Source of the DNA: Pseudomonas fluorescens
Lineage (GTDB): Bacteria > Pseudomonadota > Gammaproteobacteria > Pseudomonadales > Pseudomonadaceae
Direction of reading: 5' to 3'
Assembly: GCF_902497895.1 (NCBI RefSeq)
Contig: NZ_CABVHQ010000023.1
Location: forward strand, 22,267 to 86,266
DNA length: 64,000 nt
The notes beneath the pieces are model-generated. The model worked only from the letters and a program-made list of their open reading frames with translations. It ran no database searches and was not told the origin of the DNA. Shown in pieces: positions 1 to 7,437 of the stretch. A program made the position numbers and the translations under genes. Each line of letters starts with the position of its first letter. Position 1 is the first letter of the stretch.

Positions 1-602
1 TGACCATCTACGAGATCAGCGAATACGTGCAGGTTAAGCACGTAGACAAACAGTACGTGCGACTGAATTCGCTTCCCGTCACTAAACGTCACTCTCCCTA
101 TTCCGGTGGGTGGGTAATGAGCGCCGACATGCCTAGCGGTCGGCTTTGCTTGCAGGTCTATTCTCCCTACTACCGCGCAGAATGGGTTCGTCGTTGGATT
201 GAAGACAAACCCGGCGATTTGGCCAGCAAAATCCTCAACATCGTAAAGCTTCTGATTGCTGAGGCCCCAATACTAGCCAACAAAGTCGAAGTTGAACGTG
301 AGCGAAGTGAGCGCGAGCGGCAGAAACAACGGTTGGAGTGGGAGGAGAGGCAAAGACAAGAAGAGGAAAGACGCCGACTCAAGATGATCCAGGACAGCCG
401 TGATCGGCTAGAGACTGTGATTCAGACTTGGGCAAAGGTGAATAGTATTCGAGCGTTCTTTGACGACATTGAGCGATCCGCGGAGAAGCTTGGATATGAG
501 GAGCGGAAATTCATAATGGAGCGATTGACGAAAGCGAAGGAACTGATCGGTGACTTAGACGCGTTGAAGCACTTCGAGGGCTGGGAGCCTCCAGCCCCCT
601 AA
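1..602 (+). CDS. 3' part of an unknown coiled-coil protein (5' end outside window)
   Basis: The reading frame is open from the first bases of the window, so the gene starts upstream; a GTG at 27 could give 191 aa but nothing marks it as the start. The visible part has a mixed N-terminal region, then a highly charged stretch at about residues 90-120 of the GTG-started form, rich in Glu, Arg and Gln, which should form a coiled coil. The last 70 residues look helical. No enzymatic motif is visible. Proteins with this layout occur as accessory genes in pseudomonad islands, but I do not recognise the family. Confidence 0.6.
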   Translation, partial: TIYEISEYVQVKHVDKQYVRLNSLPVTKRHSPYSGGWVMSADMPSGRLCLQVYSPYYRAEWVRRWIEDKPGDLASKILNIVKLLIAEAPILANKVEVERERSERERQKQRLEWEERQRQEEERRRLKMIQDSRDRLETVIQTWAKVNSIRAFFDDIERSAEKLGYEERKFIMERLTKAKELIGDLDALKHFEGWEPPAP

Positions 603-620
603 GCCTATCCATTCAGGTTG

Positions 621-797
621 CTAGGCGCGCTCGGTCAGAGGGGCCGTCTTTAGGTGATCGATCAACGCCTCGCGAAGAGCCTCCAAAGTAGCCTGCAAGC
701 GACGATTCTCTCTCGGATCATCCCCGGTTGGCATAAAGCTCTCACAATGCCTCAACAACGATTCTGAGTCGTTTGTGTTCAAATCGAATTCAATCAT
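621..797 (-). CDS. small unknown protein, paralogue of the gene at 27,449-27,643
   Basis: A 58-aa protein starting at ATG 797 (MIEFDLNTND...). A longer in-frame version to 911 exists, but homology to the second copy in this window begins at this methionine region. The two copies share the FDLNTND start, a central LLRH motif, the RENxRLxxxLxxLxEAL segment and the acidic, amphipathic character. Conservation between two divergent copies supports real coding. The function is unknown. It could be a small adaptor or regulator of island genes, but that is only a guess. Confidence 0.6.
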   Translation of the reverse strand: MIEFDLNTNDSESLLRHCESFMPTGDDPRENRRLQATLEALREALIDHLKTAPLTERA

Positions 798-1089
798 TCT
801 TACTTTCTTCCCTGTGGGCGGTGAGGTGCTGCATCTCGCGCGCCCACAGCCGCAAAAAACGGCGCCAGTCGTGGGCATAGCTGCCTTCTCGCAAACGAGT
901 CGAAAGCGCACGACCGTACCACTCAGATTGATCGACGATCATCAAATCCGGAACAGGGAGGCAGCCGAGGAAGACAGCTCTTTCATGAAAACTGCCATGC
1001 CTTCGAATTGAACAAAACGTCCGAAAATCGCTACCCCCTGTCGACTGCAATGACTCTTTATTTGACCGCAAACCCGTTTCGGCGGTTTA

Positions 1090-1105
1090 CTGTACGAACA
1101 TACAG
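1090..1105 (+). promoter_or_regulatory. LexA (SOS) box upstream of umuDC
   Basis: CTG-N10-CAG: CTGTACGAACATACAG, an almost perfect palindrome ending 19 bp before the umuD start codon. This is the standard gammaproteobacterial LexA operator form, so umuDC should be repressed until DNA damage. Confidence 0.9.
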
Positions 1106-1124
1106 TGTATCGGCGATTTGTATT

Positions 1125-1553
1125 ATGGTCACCATCCTTGGGCCGCTAACCAGCAGCGGCGTTCAGCTCCCGTTTTATTCCTACCGCGTTCCTGCAGGTT
1201 TTCCTTCGCCTGCGGCAGACCATCTTGAGCAGAAGGTTTCGTTGGACGAGCTCCTGGATCTGCGCGCTCCCCACATGTACCTCGTTCGCATCGAAGGGGA
1301 CAGCATGATCGGTGCCGGTATTTTTCCGGGAGATCTGGCCATTGTGGACAGATCCATGGAAGTGGAGTCCGGGCATATTGTCATTGCGGCGGTGGATTGC
1401 GAGCCCGTCTGTAAACGGCTGGTCAAGGAGTGTGGGCAGATCATCCTGAAGTCAGAGAATCCTAAATATCCCTCCCGCTACATGATGGAGGGAGAAGAGC
1501 TGCTGGTCTGGGGCGTGGTGATGTACAGCGTGCGCAGTCATGAAAAAGCCTGA
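1125..1553 (+). CDS. umuD: UmuD/RulA-like SOS mutagenesis protein, self-cleaving subunit of DNA polymerase V
   Basis: A 142-aa S24-family peptidase. I chose ATG 1125 (MVTILGP...) because it gives the family's exact numbering: the cleavage site is Ala24-Gly25, the catalytic serine is Ser60 in GDSMIG, and the general-base lysine is Lys97 in CKRL. The frame stays open upstream to 1008, but that stretch contains the LexA box and is not coding. RecA-stimulated self-cleavage gives UmuD', which pairs with UmuC to form the translesion polymerase. The stop overlaps the umuC start by 14 bp, so the two are translationally coupled. Copies like this, with an alanine at the cleavage site, are typical of the rulAB operons of pseudomonad plasmids and islands. 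Confidence 0.95.
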   Translation: MVTILGPLTSSGVQLPFYSYRVPAGFPSPAADHLEQKVSLDELLDLRAPHMYLVRIEGDSMIGAGIFPGDLAIVDRSMEVESGHIVIAAVDCEPVCKRLVKECGQIILKSENPKYPSRYMMEGEELLVWGVVMYSVRSHEKA

Positions 1554-2820
1554 GCCAGTTTTCGCGCTGATCGACTGCAATTCGTTTTACGCCTCGTGCG
1601 AGCGCGTGTTCAGACCCGATCTGCGCAACACGCCCATCGTCGTGCTGAGTAACAACGATGGGTGTGTGATTGCCCGCAGCTATGACGCTAAGCCTTTCGT
1701 GAAAATGGGTGAGCCGTACTTCCAGATCAAACACAAACTGAAGCAGCATGGCATTGTGGCGTTCTCGTCAAACTACGCGCTCTACGGTGACATGAGCCAG
1801 CGCGTAATGAGCGTGATCGAGTCCCTGGTGCCAGCTGTGGAGGTCTACAGTATTGATGAAGCCTTCGCCGACTTAGCAGGCGTAGCGGGCGACATTGAGA
1901 CGCTCGGACGGCGTATCCGCGCTCAGGTTTATCGAAGTACCGGCATTCCGGTCGGTGTTGGCATTTCCGGTACGAAAACCCTCAGTAAGCTGGCCAACCA
2001 TGCGGCGAAAAAATGGCAAGCGCAGAGTGGCGGAGTAGTCGATCTTCGTGACCAAACCAAGCGCGACTGGGTGCTGAAAAAATGCTCGGTCTCCGACGTC
2101 TGGGGAGTCGGACGGAAGATGACTCTTCACCTCGAAGGCATGGGCATCAAGACAGCCTGGGATCTCTCCAAAACCGATCCCTGGATGCTTCGCAAAAAAT
2201 TCAGTGTGGTAATCGAGAAGACGGCGCGCGAGCTCGCGGGAACGCCATGTCTTGAGCTCGATGAGCCTGATCCACCCAAGCAGGAAATTTGTTGTTCTCG
2301 CATGTTTGGCAAGCGCCTCACAGAGATCGCACCGATCAAGGAGGCGGTCGCCACATACATGATGCGAGCCACGGAGAAGCTTCGGGCCCAACAGTCGCTG
2401 TGCAAGAAAATTCGAGTGAGCATTCGCACCGGCATGTTCAACCCCGAGGAAGCAAAATATGCGAATGGGGTTTTGGTAGAGCTGACTTATCCGACTGACG
2501 ACGTTCGGTTGATGACAAAGGCTGCGGTGGACGCGGTGGATCGGATCTACCGTCCTGGATTCAAGTACAGCAAAGCCGAGGTGCTATTGGTCAGCCTTTG
2601 CCAGAAAGGTGAATACACGGAAGATCTATTCTCGATATCCCAGCCGGCTACCACAGAGAAAGTCATGGGTGTTCTGGACGCCATCAATGGCAGATGGGGT
2701 AGGGGGACGATGCGTCTCGCGAGCGTGCCGATTGACCCTGATTGGGGTATGCGGAGGGAGATGATGAGTCAGAGTTTTACGACACGTGTTGATCAGCTTT
2801 GGACGGTGTACTGCAAGTGA
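1540..2820 (+). CDS. umuC: UmuC/RulB-like Y-family DNA polymerase V catalytic subunit
   Basis: A full-length 426-aa Y-family polymerase. The N-terminal catalytic core has the metal-binding Asp in ALIDCNSFYASCERVF and the SIDEAFADL motif near residues 104-112, both intact. The helix-hairpin-helix region follows at about 180-215, then the little-finger domain, and the UmuC-type C-terminal domain ends in QLWTVYCK. With UmuD' it copies across lesions at the cost of mutations. It overlaps umuD and shares its SOS promoter. Two decayed fragments of a second umuC lie 0.7-1.2 kb downstream, in the wrong order. Confidence 0.95.
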   Translation: MKKPEPVFALIDCNSFYASCERVFRPDLRNTPIVVLSNNDGCVIARSYDAKPFVKMGEPYFQIKHKLKQHGIVAFSSNYALYGDMSQRVMSVIESLVPAVEVYSIDEAFADLAGVAGDIETLGRRIRAQVYRSTGIPVGVGISGTKTLSKLANHAAKKWQAQSGGVVDLRDQTKRDWVLKKCSVSDVWGVGRKMTLHLEGMGIKTAWDLSKTDPWMLRKKFSVVIEKTARELAGTPCLELDEPDPPKQEICCSRMFGKRLTEIAPIKEAVATYMMRATEKLRAQQSLCKKIRVSIRTGMFNPEEAKYANGVLVELTYPTDDVRLMTKAAVDAVDRIYRPGFKYSKAEVLLVSLCQKGEYTEDLFSISQPATTEKVMGVLDAINGRWGRGTMRLASVPIDPDWGMRREMMSQSFTTRVDQLWTVYCK

Positions 2821-2888
2821 GCCGAGCTTCGCAGTCGACAACGCACCACGCCCGGCCGTCGATACAAAAACTGAATTATTAAAAATTT

Positions 2889-2914
2889 GGCTCAGGAATA
2901 AATATTGCTGAGCC
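2889..2914 (+). terminator. possible terminator hairpin after umuC
   Basis: GGCTCAG pairs with CTGAGCC across a 12-nt AT-rich loop, 69 bp after the umuC stop. Only a weak run of T follows, so termination is plausible but not certain. Confidence 0.4.
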
Positions 2915-2992
2915 ATACTTTTGGGCGAGAGTTTGAGTCAGCGCGGTGTGCTTTTCGGCTGGTGAAATGCGCTTACTTTTAGTCCTCTCCGG

Positions 2993-3439
2993 TCAGCTCG
3001 CTGCGAAGACCCGCTCATAGAATGACTCATCAAATGGAGTTCTACGCGCTGGTGGGCAGCGGTCTAGAAGACTTCTGAGAAGGTGGATGACATCGTCGTC
3101 ACGAGTCTTATTCTCTGTAATTGCTTCAAGGTCGGCTTTCGGTATCAAAGCAGCATGGGTAGCGTCACAAAGAACGGCCCATGGAGCATTGCTCGACCAT
3201 ACGGCGGCGAAAAGTGCTCGTCCCCGTTCAGTATGATTTCGCGCGTTGTAGTTTGAATCGGCAGACTGAAGCAGGTGAGGTAGGCGGTGGTTGCTGGTGA
3301 CAAATGCCGCACGCAGGCCTTGAAATTTTTGTTGTGGCGTCTTATGCCGCCGCCAAGCAGCATGTTCGTGACATGCTCCAAATTCAAGACGTTCTTCAGG
3401 GTCATTCAGGATGTCGTTCCAATTCAAATCTGTAAGCAT
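2993..3439 (-). CDS. unknown 148-aa protein
   Basis: Starts at ATG 3439, with a GGAAA-type ribosome site about 8 nt upstream. The soluble, mildly acidic protein has a tryptophan-rich N-terminus (LNWNDIL), a central RGRALFAAVW segment and a helical, charged C-terminus. There are no membrane segments and no catalytic motif that I recognise. It sits convergent to umuC, between the intact gene and the umuC fragments, so it was probably brought in with the element that broke the second umuC copy. Function unknown. Confidence 0.55.
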   Translation of the reverse strand: MLTDLNWNDILNDPEERLEFGACHEHAAWRRHKTPQQKFQGLRAAFVTSNHRLPHLLQSADSNYNARNHTERGRALFAAVWSSNAPWAVLCDATHAALIPKADLEAITENKTRDDDVIHLLRSLLDRCPPARRTPFDESFYERVFAAS

Positions 3440-3486
3440 GGTTCGTTTCCTTTAAATGTGCGTTGAAACGCCTATCCGAAAGATCA

Positions 3487-3806
3487 CGTTCGTTTGATGA
3501 TAAAAGCTGTGGTGGACGCCGTGGATCGGATCTATCGGGCTGGATTGAAGTAAAGCAAAGCCTAGGTGCTATTGCCTAACCTATACCAGAAAGGGGATTA
3601 CACCGATGACCTTTTTTCGATCTCTCAGCCTGTTGCCACGGAGAGGGTCATGGCCCGTGTTGGACGCCATAAATGGTAGGTGGGGTAGAGGGGCGATGCG
3701 ACTTGCGAGCGTGCCGACCAATCCAGATTGGGGGATGCGGAGGGAGATGATGAGTCAGAGCTTCACCATCCGCGTGGATCAGCTCTGGAATGTGTATTGC
3801 AACTGA
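3487..3806 (+). pseudogene. decayed umuC fragment, C-terminal third
   Basis: This stretch matches intact umuC from about codon 320 to the stop (window 2,499-2,820). The end is nearly unchanged at protein level (INGRWGRGAMRLASVP, then a C-terminus like QLWNVYC). In-frame stops and small indels lie near 3,548-3,590, so it cannot make the polymerase. The fragment begins sharply at the sequence corresponding to ACGTTCG of intact umuC, the same point where the next fragment ends. Confidence 0.85.
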
Positions 3807-3814
3807 GCCTTTTC

Positions 3815-4005
3815 CACCATCGCTCCGATAAGGAGGCCGTGGCCACCTACATGATGCAAGCGACCGAGGTGCTTCGTGCGCAGCAGTCGCTCTGCAAGAA
3901 GATCCACGCGAGCATCCGTACTGGCATGTTCAATCCTGAAGAGGCGAAATACACGAATGGCGTTCTGGTGGAAATGCCTTACTCAACGGATGACGTCCGC
4001 TTGCT
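3815..4005 (+). pseudogene. decayed umuC fragment, internal segment
   Basis: Matches intact umuC codons of about 262-322 (window 2,325-2,510): KEAVATYMM, QQSLCKKI, SIRTGMFNPEEAKY and a segment like NGVLVEMPYSTDDVRL are all recognisable. It lies after the fragment that encodes the later part of the protein, so the two are permuted. Homology stops at GATGACGTCCGCTTG; beyond it the sequence is unrelated and holds an inverted repeat (TTGTC-TG-TGACAA near 4,038). This looks like the left flank of an element that inserted into umuC. Confidence 0.85.
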
Positions 4006-4167
4006 GTCAGTACCGATGCAAAACCAGGGGGACGTCACGTTGTCTGTGACAACGTGGATCCTGCTTGAGTGCCCGAGTTGCTACGTAAAATCTGCCGAAA
4101 TTTAGTTGCCTAGCAAAGCTGAAATCCTTAACTTAGATCGTTGATCTATCAAGGCGCGGAGTAACTG

Positions 4168-5010
4168 GTGAGCAAGCAACCAATCAAGATTTACGAGCCA
4201 GGGGACATGAGTATCTTCATTCCCGTTAGCAGCAGATCTCCCGGAAAAGAAGCACGAGCATTTCTTCCATTCAATGGAATGGAGGGAGCCTATACGCATG
4301 GTTTTAAAGCCGAACCAACGACGAGCAAATATTTAAATGCGCTTGCGGCCATTCAGCGTGGCTATCTGTCAGATGAAACGAAGACTTTCCTTACTCGTAA
4401 AGGGCCCGAAAATCAGCGCTGCGACAAATGGCGTCATGGTAACCAAACAGGTTCTCCACTGCTTGGCCCAACGTTGGGCTGGGTCGAAATCCCCTTCGAA
4501 TTTTTGTCGACGGCAACCCACGAAGAACTCACTTCCGAGAGAGAACGCTCTGGAATAACCATAACATCCTCGGTGCGCAGCAACGCACATTCCGAAGGCG
4601 TGCTGTTTCGTCAGGTGGCTGCGGAAAGCAGAACATTCCAACTAGCGTTCAGAATCGGAGCATTGAAGCTATGGGGCCCGGCATGTGCTCTGAGTGGTGC
4701 TTCCTGTTTGCTGGAGGCCGCTCACATAAAAGGTGTTGCGACCTGCAAGTTGAGCGACCCCAAAGCAATAACTGACCCGTTCAACAGTATCATTCTGAAT
4801 ATTTCCTTTCATGCTTTGCTCGATGAGGGCCTGATTTCATTCACGGATGAAGGCAATCTGCTGATATCTGACGAACTTAGCAAAAAAGATTGCGATGTCT
4901 ATGGCGTGAATACTCAACTGAAGGCCTCCTTCCATCCGAATGCGGTTAAGTACCTCCAGTATCATCGTCGTAATCTCTTTCGTGGCGCGACCTCTCATTT
5001 CCTTCGGTGA
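4168..5010 (+). CDS. HNH_2-type endonuclease
   Basis: A 280-aa protein starting at GTG 4168, with a GGAG-type site 7-8 nt upstream. The C-terminal half has the HNH_2 layout seen in many restriction and defence nucleases: a cysteine-containing strand (ACALSGASCLLEAAHIKG), then DPFNSIILNISFHALLDEGLI with the second histidine, then a final strand turn. The His of EAAHIKG and the His of SFHALLD are the likely metal-binding and catalytic residues. The N-terminal 140 residues match no domain I know and probably recognise DNA or a partner. It faces the unknown gene at 5,079-6,215. A role in phage restriction is inferred from the fold and the neighbourhood. Confidence 0.8.
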   Translation: MSKQPIKIYEPGDMSIFIPVSSRSPGKEARAFLPFNGMEGAYTHGFKAEPTTSKYLNALAAIQRGYLSDETKTFLTRKGPENQRCDKWRHGNQTGSPLLGPTLGWVEIPFEFLSTATHEELTSERERSGITITSSVRSNAHSEGVLFRQVAAESRTFQLAFRIGALKLWGPACALSGASCLLEAAHIKGVATCKLSDPKAITDPFNSIILNISFHALLDEGLISFTDEGNLLISDELSKKDCDVYGVNTQLKASFHPNAVKYLQYHRRNLFRGATSHFLR

Positions 5011-5078
5011 AACGACTAACGGCTGCGCGTGAGGTCAGCCGTTAACGCGGTCGAAAACTTGACTACTTCAGACCATCT

Positions 5079-6215
5079 CTAAATGCTGGCGGCCCACTTT
5101 TTAACTTCGCCCATCAGCCCAAGACTGCCCTTCATAGACCCGAAAACGAACGTTGAGTCTACCATAAAGCTCCTGATCGATTCCAAATAGTCTGAGCGCG
5201 AATGTTCCGCATAAATCAAATTAAAAGAATTGTAGATTGCAGGGGCGAAATTAATGATGTGTCTCTGCTCGGTTATATTTACTTGGCGGCAAAGATCAAG
5301 TGATCGTATTAGCTTGTCCTTTGTAACCAAGTTTGAAAATGTTTTAACGATTTCTAGCCAACTTTCAATCTCTAAAAAAGAACAAGTATTGAGGTCGCTA
5401 TCAATTTTTAATTTTGGAGGGATTTTTGCAGATCTAACTTTGTTTCCGGCTAAGCTAATCATTCGAATTAAGAGTAAGTGATCTTGCAAGAGTTCGCTTG
5501 GGGACTCGATATTTACGCACACTTGCAGAATCATGCTGGTCAGGTGCGTGGTTCCAAATCGCTTTGGATGATTGCAGTATTCAAAGTATTCCTTAAATAA
5601 ATCGCGCAATTTCTCTTCGTTTGCTGACGATTTCGCATCTTCAGAAGAGATAGGTGTTGGTGTGGATGAATTGGAATACTTTCCTAGTTCGTACAGCTGC
5701 ATAACTTTATCAATTACAGCTAATCTTGTGATGACTGAGAATTCGATGCCGCGATGTTCGCGAATAATATTGGACTCTCGGATCAACGCTAATTGCGGGC
5801 CTTTTTCGACCGCTAATATGGTGCGATTTAGCGCACCTCTGTATTGCTTTTCAGATACTCCAGAATTTAGTGCGAATTCTTTTGCGGTATTGTTTCCTAC
5901 GCTAGCAGCTTCTATTTCTTCAAGAAGAAAATCATAGGCTAGCTGTCTATCCTCGCCAATTGTGGCAATCACCGCATCAAGAACTACATTCTGCTGCTTT
6001 CCTGCAAAACGAAATGCTGGGGACTTAGACTGCTCAATGCGGTTTTTAATTAGTTTTCGTGTGGCTGTTGCTTCTGCGTTTCGTATTTTATGCTTGTGCG
6101 CTTTGTCAGTGTCAGCAATTTTTGCTGAATCTATATTATTTTTTAAGTCCTGTTCGTGCTGGAGGCGTAGTTCAAGTTTTCTTTTTGCTTTTTCTTTGGC
6201 CTTTTCTTTACTCAT
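5079..6215 (-). CDS. unknown 378-aa protein with basic N-terminal helix
   Basis: Starts at ATG 6215, preceded by AGGAA 9 nt upstream; an in-frame TTG at 6218 is less likely. The first 60 residues are a long charged helix rich in Lys and Glu. The rest is predominantly helical, with no membrane segment and no clear catalytic motif. Base composition is clearly more AT-rich than the restriction operon next to it, which points to separate acquisition. It is convergent with the HNH gene. I do not recognise the family. Confidence 0.65.
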   Translation of the reverse strand: MSKEKAKEKAKRKLELRLQHEQDLKNNIDSAKIADTDKAHKHKIRNAEATATRKLIKNRIEQSKSPAFRFAGKQQNVVLDAVIATIGEDRQLAYDFLLEEIEAASVGNNTAKEFALNSGVSEKQYRGALNRTILAVEKGPQLALIRESNIIREHRGIEFSVITRLAVIDKVMQLYELGKYSNSSTPTPISSEDAKSSANEEKLRDLFKEYFEYCNHPKRFGTTHLTSMILQVCVNIESPSELLQDHLLLIRMISLAGNKVRSAKIPPKLKIDSDLNTCSFLEIESWLEIVKTFSNLVTKDKLIRSLDLCRQVNITEQRHIINFAPAIYNSFNLIYAEHSRSDYLESIRSFMVDSTFVFGSMKGSLGLMGEVKKWAASI

Positions 6216-6708
6216 CAAGAACTGTTCCTAGCTTAGTGGCATGTAGAAGATTTTTTTTGGCTGCCTACCTAACGCGTACATCGTTAGGAATGCGTCTATA
6301 TAAGAATTCCTTAGGGGTTTTTAGCCTGCCCCAAGCTCTACATTACAAACGTTTGGTCGCATTTGGTGGGCCTAAAAAGGCTGATAATTATTATTCCCTA
6401 ATAAAGGAGGAGGTTTAAAGTTCCTTAGTGTGTTTGCTTGTTCCTATTCTACATTTCTTTTGTGGCTGTAATTGTTGGGTATTCGCTATTGTAAGCTTTC
6501 ATTTCCGCCTCTCCAACAGTAGATCCAGTAAATAACTCACTGCAAATCCCTCCATTTTTATATCCTGAAATAAGATAAGTTTTGAACATGATATCTCCAG
6601 TATTAAGAACTGCGGTCGCCTTGCGAACGGATTGCGCGACTGATTTTTCCCTAGATTCAGGATGGATAGCTCATGGTAGTAGTTCAGGGGTGGAAAGGCA
6701 GGTTGATT
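6216..6708. other. AT-rich intergenic region, no gene seen
   Basis: 493 bp between the unknown 378-aa gene and the end of the restriction operon. It is AT-rich at its left and holds only short overlapping ORFs without family features. The promoter of the 378-aa gene must lie in its left part. A GGAGGAGG stretch near 6,405 has no start codon at a useful distance. Confidence 0.5.
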
Positions 6709-7437
6709 TTAATGATCCCAGCATTCTTCAGCCAATAAAGACCTATTCAACTCATCGCGATGCACCTGCCACTGCGGCAAGTGCTGATCCATCAGGCCGC
6801 GAAAGCGGTCGTTGTGGTGGCGTTCGATTAGGTGCAGCAGTTCGTGGACGAGAATGTATTCCAGGCACTGGATCGGCTTTTTGGCCAGTTCCAAGTTGAG
6901 CCAGACGCGGCGGGCGGCAATGTTGCAGGTGCCCCACTTGGTTTTCATCTTCTTGATGCCCCAAGCGTTCGCCTTAACCCCCAAGATCGGCTGCCATTTA
7001 TCTAGCAGCGTGGGGATTAGTTTTTTCAGCTCGGCGCGGTAGAAGGCTTGCAGCAATTCTTCACGCCGTTCCGTACTGGTCTCCGGGCGCACGAACAGAT
7101 CCAGCGCAGCCTTGCCCCGCAACGCAACCCGCATCGGTGTGCTGCCTTCGACTACACGCAGACGATAACGCTGGCCCATAAAGTAATGGCTCTCGCCGCT
7201 GATCATGCGCCGCAGGGATTGTCGCGGCTGGGCTTGAAACTTGGCGCGCTGGCGTTTGATCCAGCCGAGTTTGCCAACCACCGCCAAGCGCACAGCGTCG
7301 TCGCTGACGGCCAATGGGGCGGCCACGCGCACCCGACCCAAGGGCGGATAAACACCCAGGTGCAGGTTTTTGATGTTCTTGCGCACCACCTCGACGCTTA
7401 GGCCGCTGACGGTGATGCTGTGGCTGTCAGTAGTCAC
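6709..7437 (-). CDS. YgjP-like zinc metalloprotease (M48/SprT-like), last gene of type I RM operon
   Basis: A 242-aa protein. The zinc-binding HExxH is HELLH at about residues 198-202, followed by the RHHNDRF segment typical of the YgjP/DUF45 family, where the third ligand lies a few residues on. The WGTC motif before it is also characteristic. Length is usual for the family. The start overlaps the end of hsdR by 11 bp, so it is translated with it. Such metalloproteases are common companions of type I restriction operons. Their role there is not established; limiting restriction by proteolysis is one possibility. Confidence 0.85.
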   Translation of the reverse strand: MTTDSHSITVSGLSVEVVRKNIKNLHLGVYPPLGRVRVAAPLAVSDDAVRLAVVGKLGWIKRQRAKFQAQPRQSLRRMISGESHYFMGQRYRLRVVEGSTPMRVALRGKAALDLFVRPETSTERREELLQAFYRAELKKLIPTLLDKWQPILGVKANAWGIKKMKTKWGTCNIAARRVWLNLELAKKPIQCLEYILVHELLHLIERHHNDRFRGLMDQHLPQWQVHRDELNRSLLAEECWDH

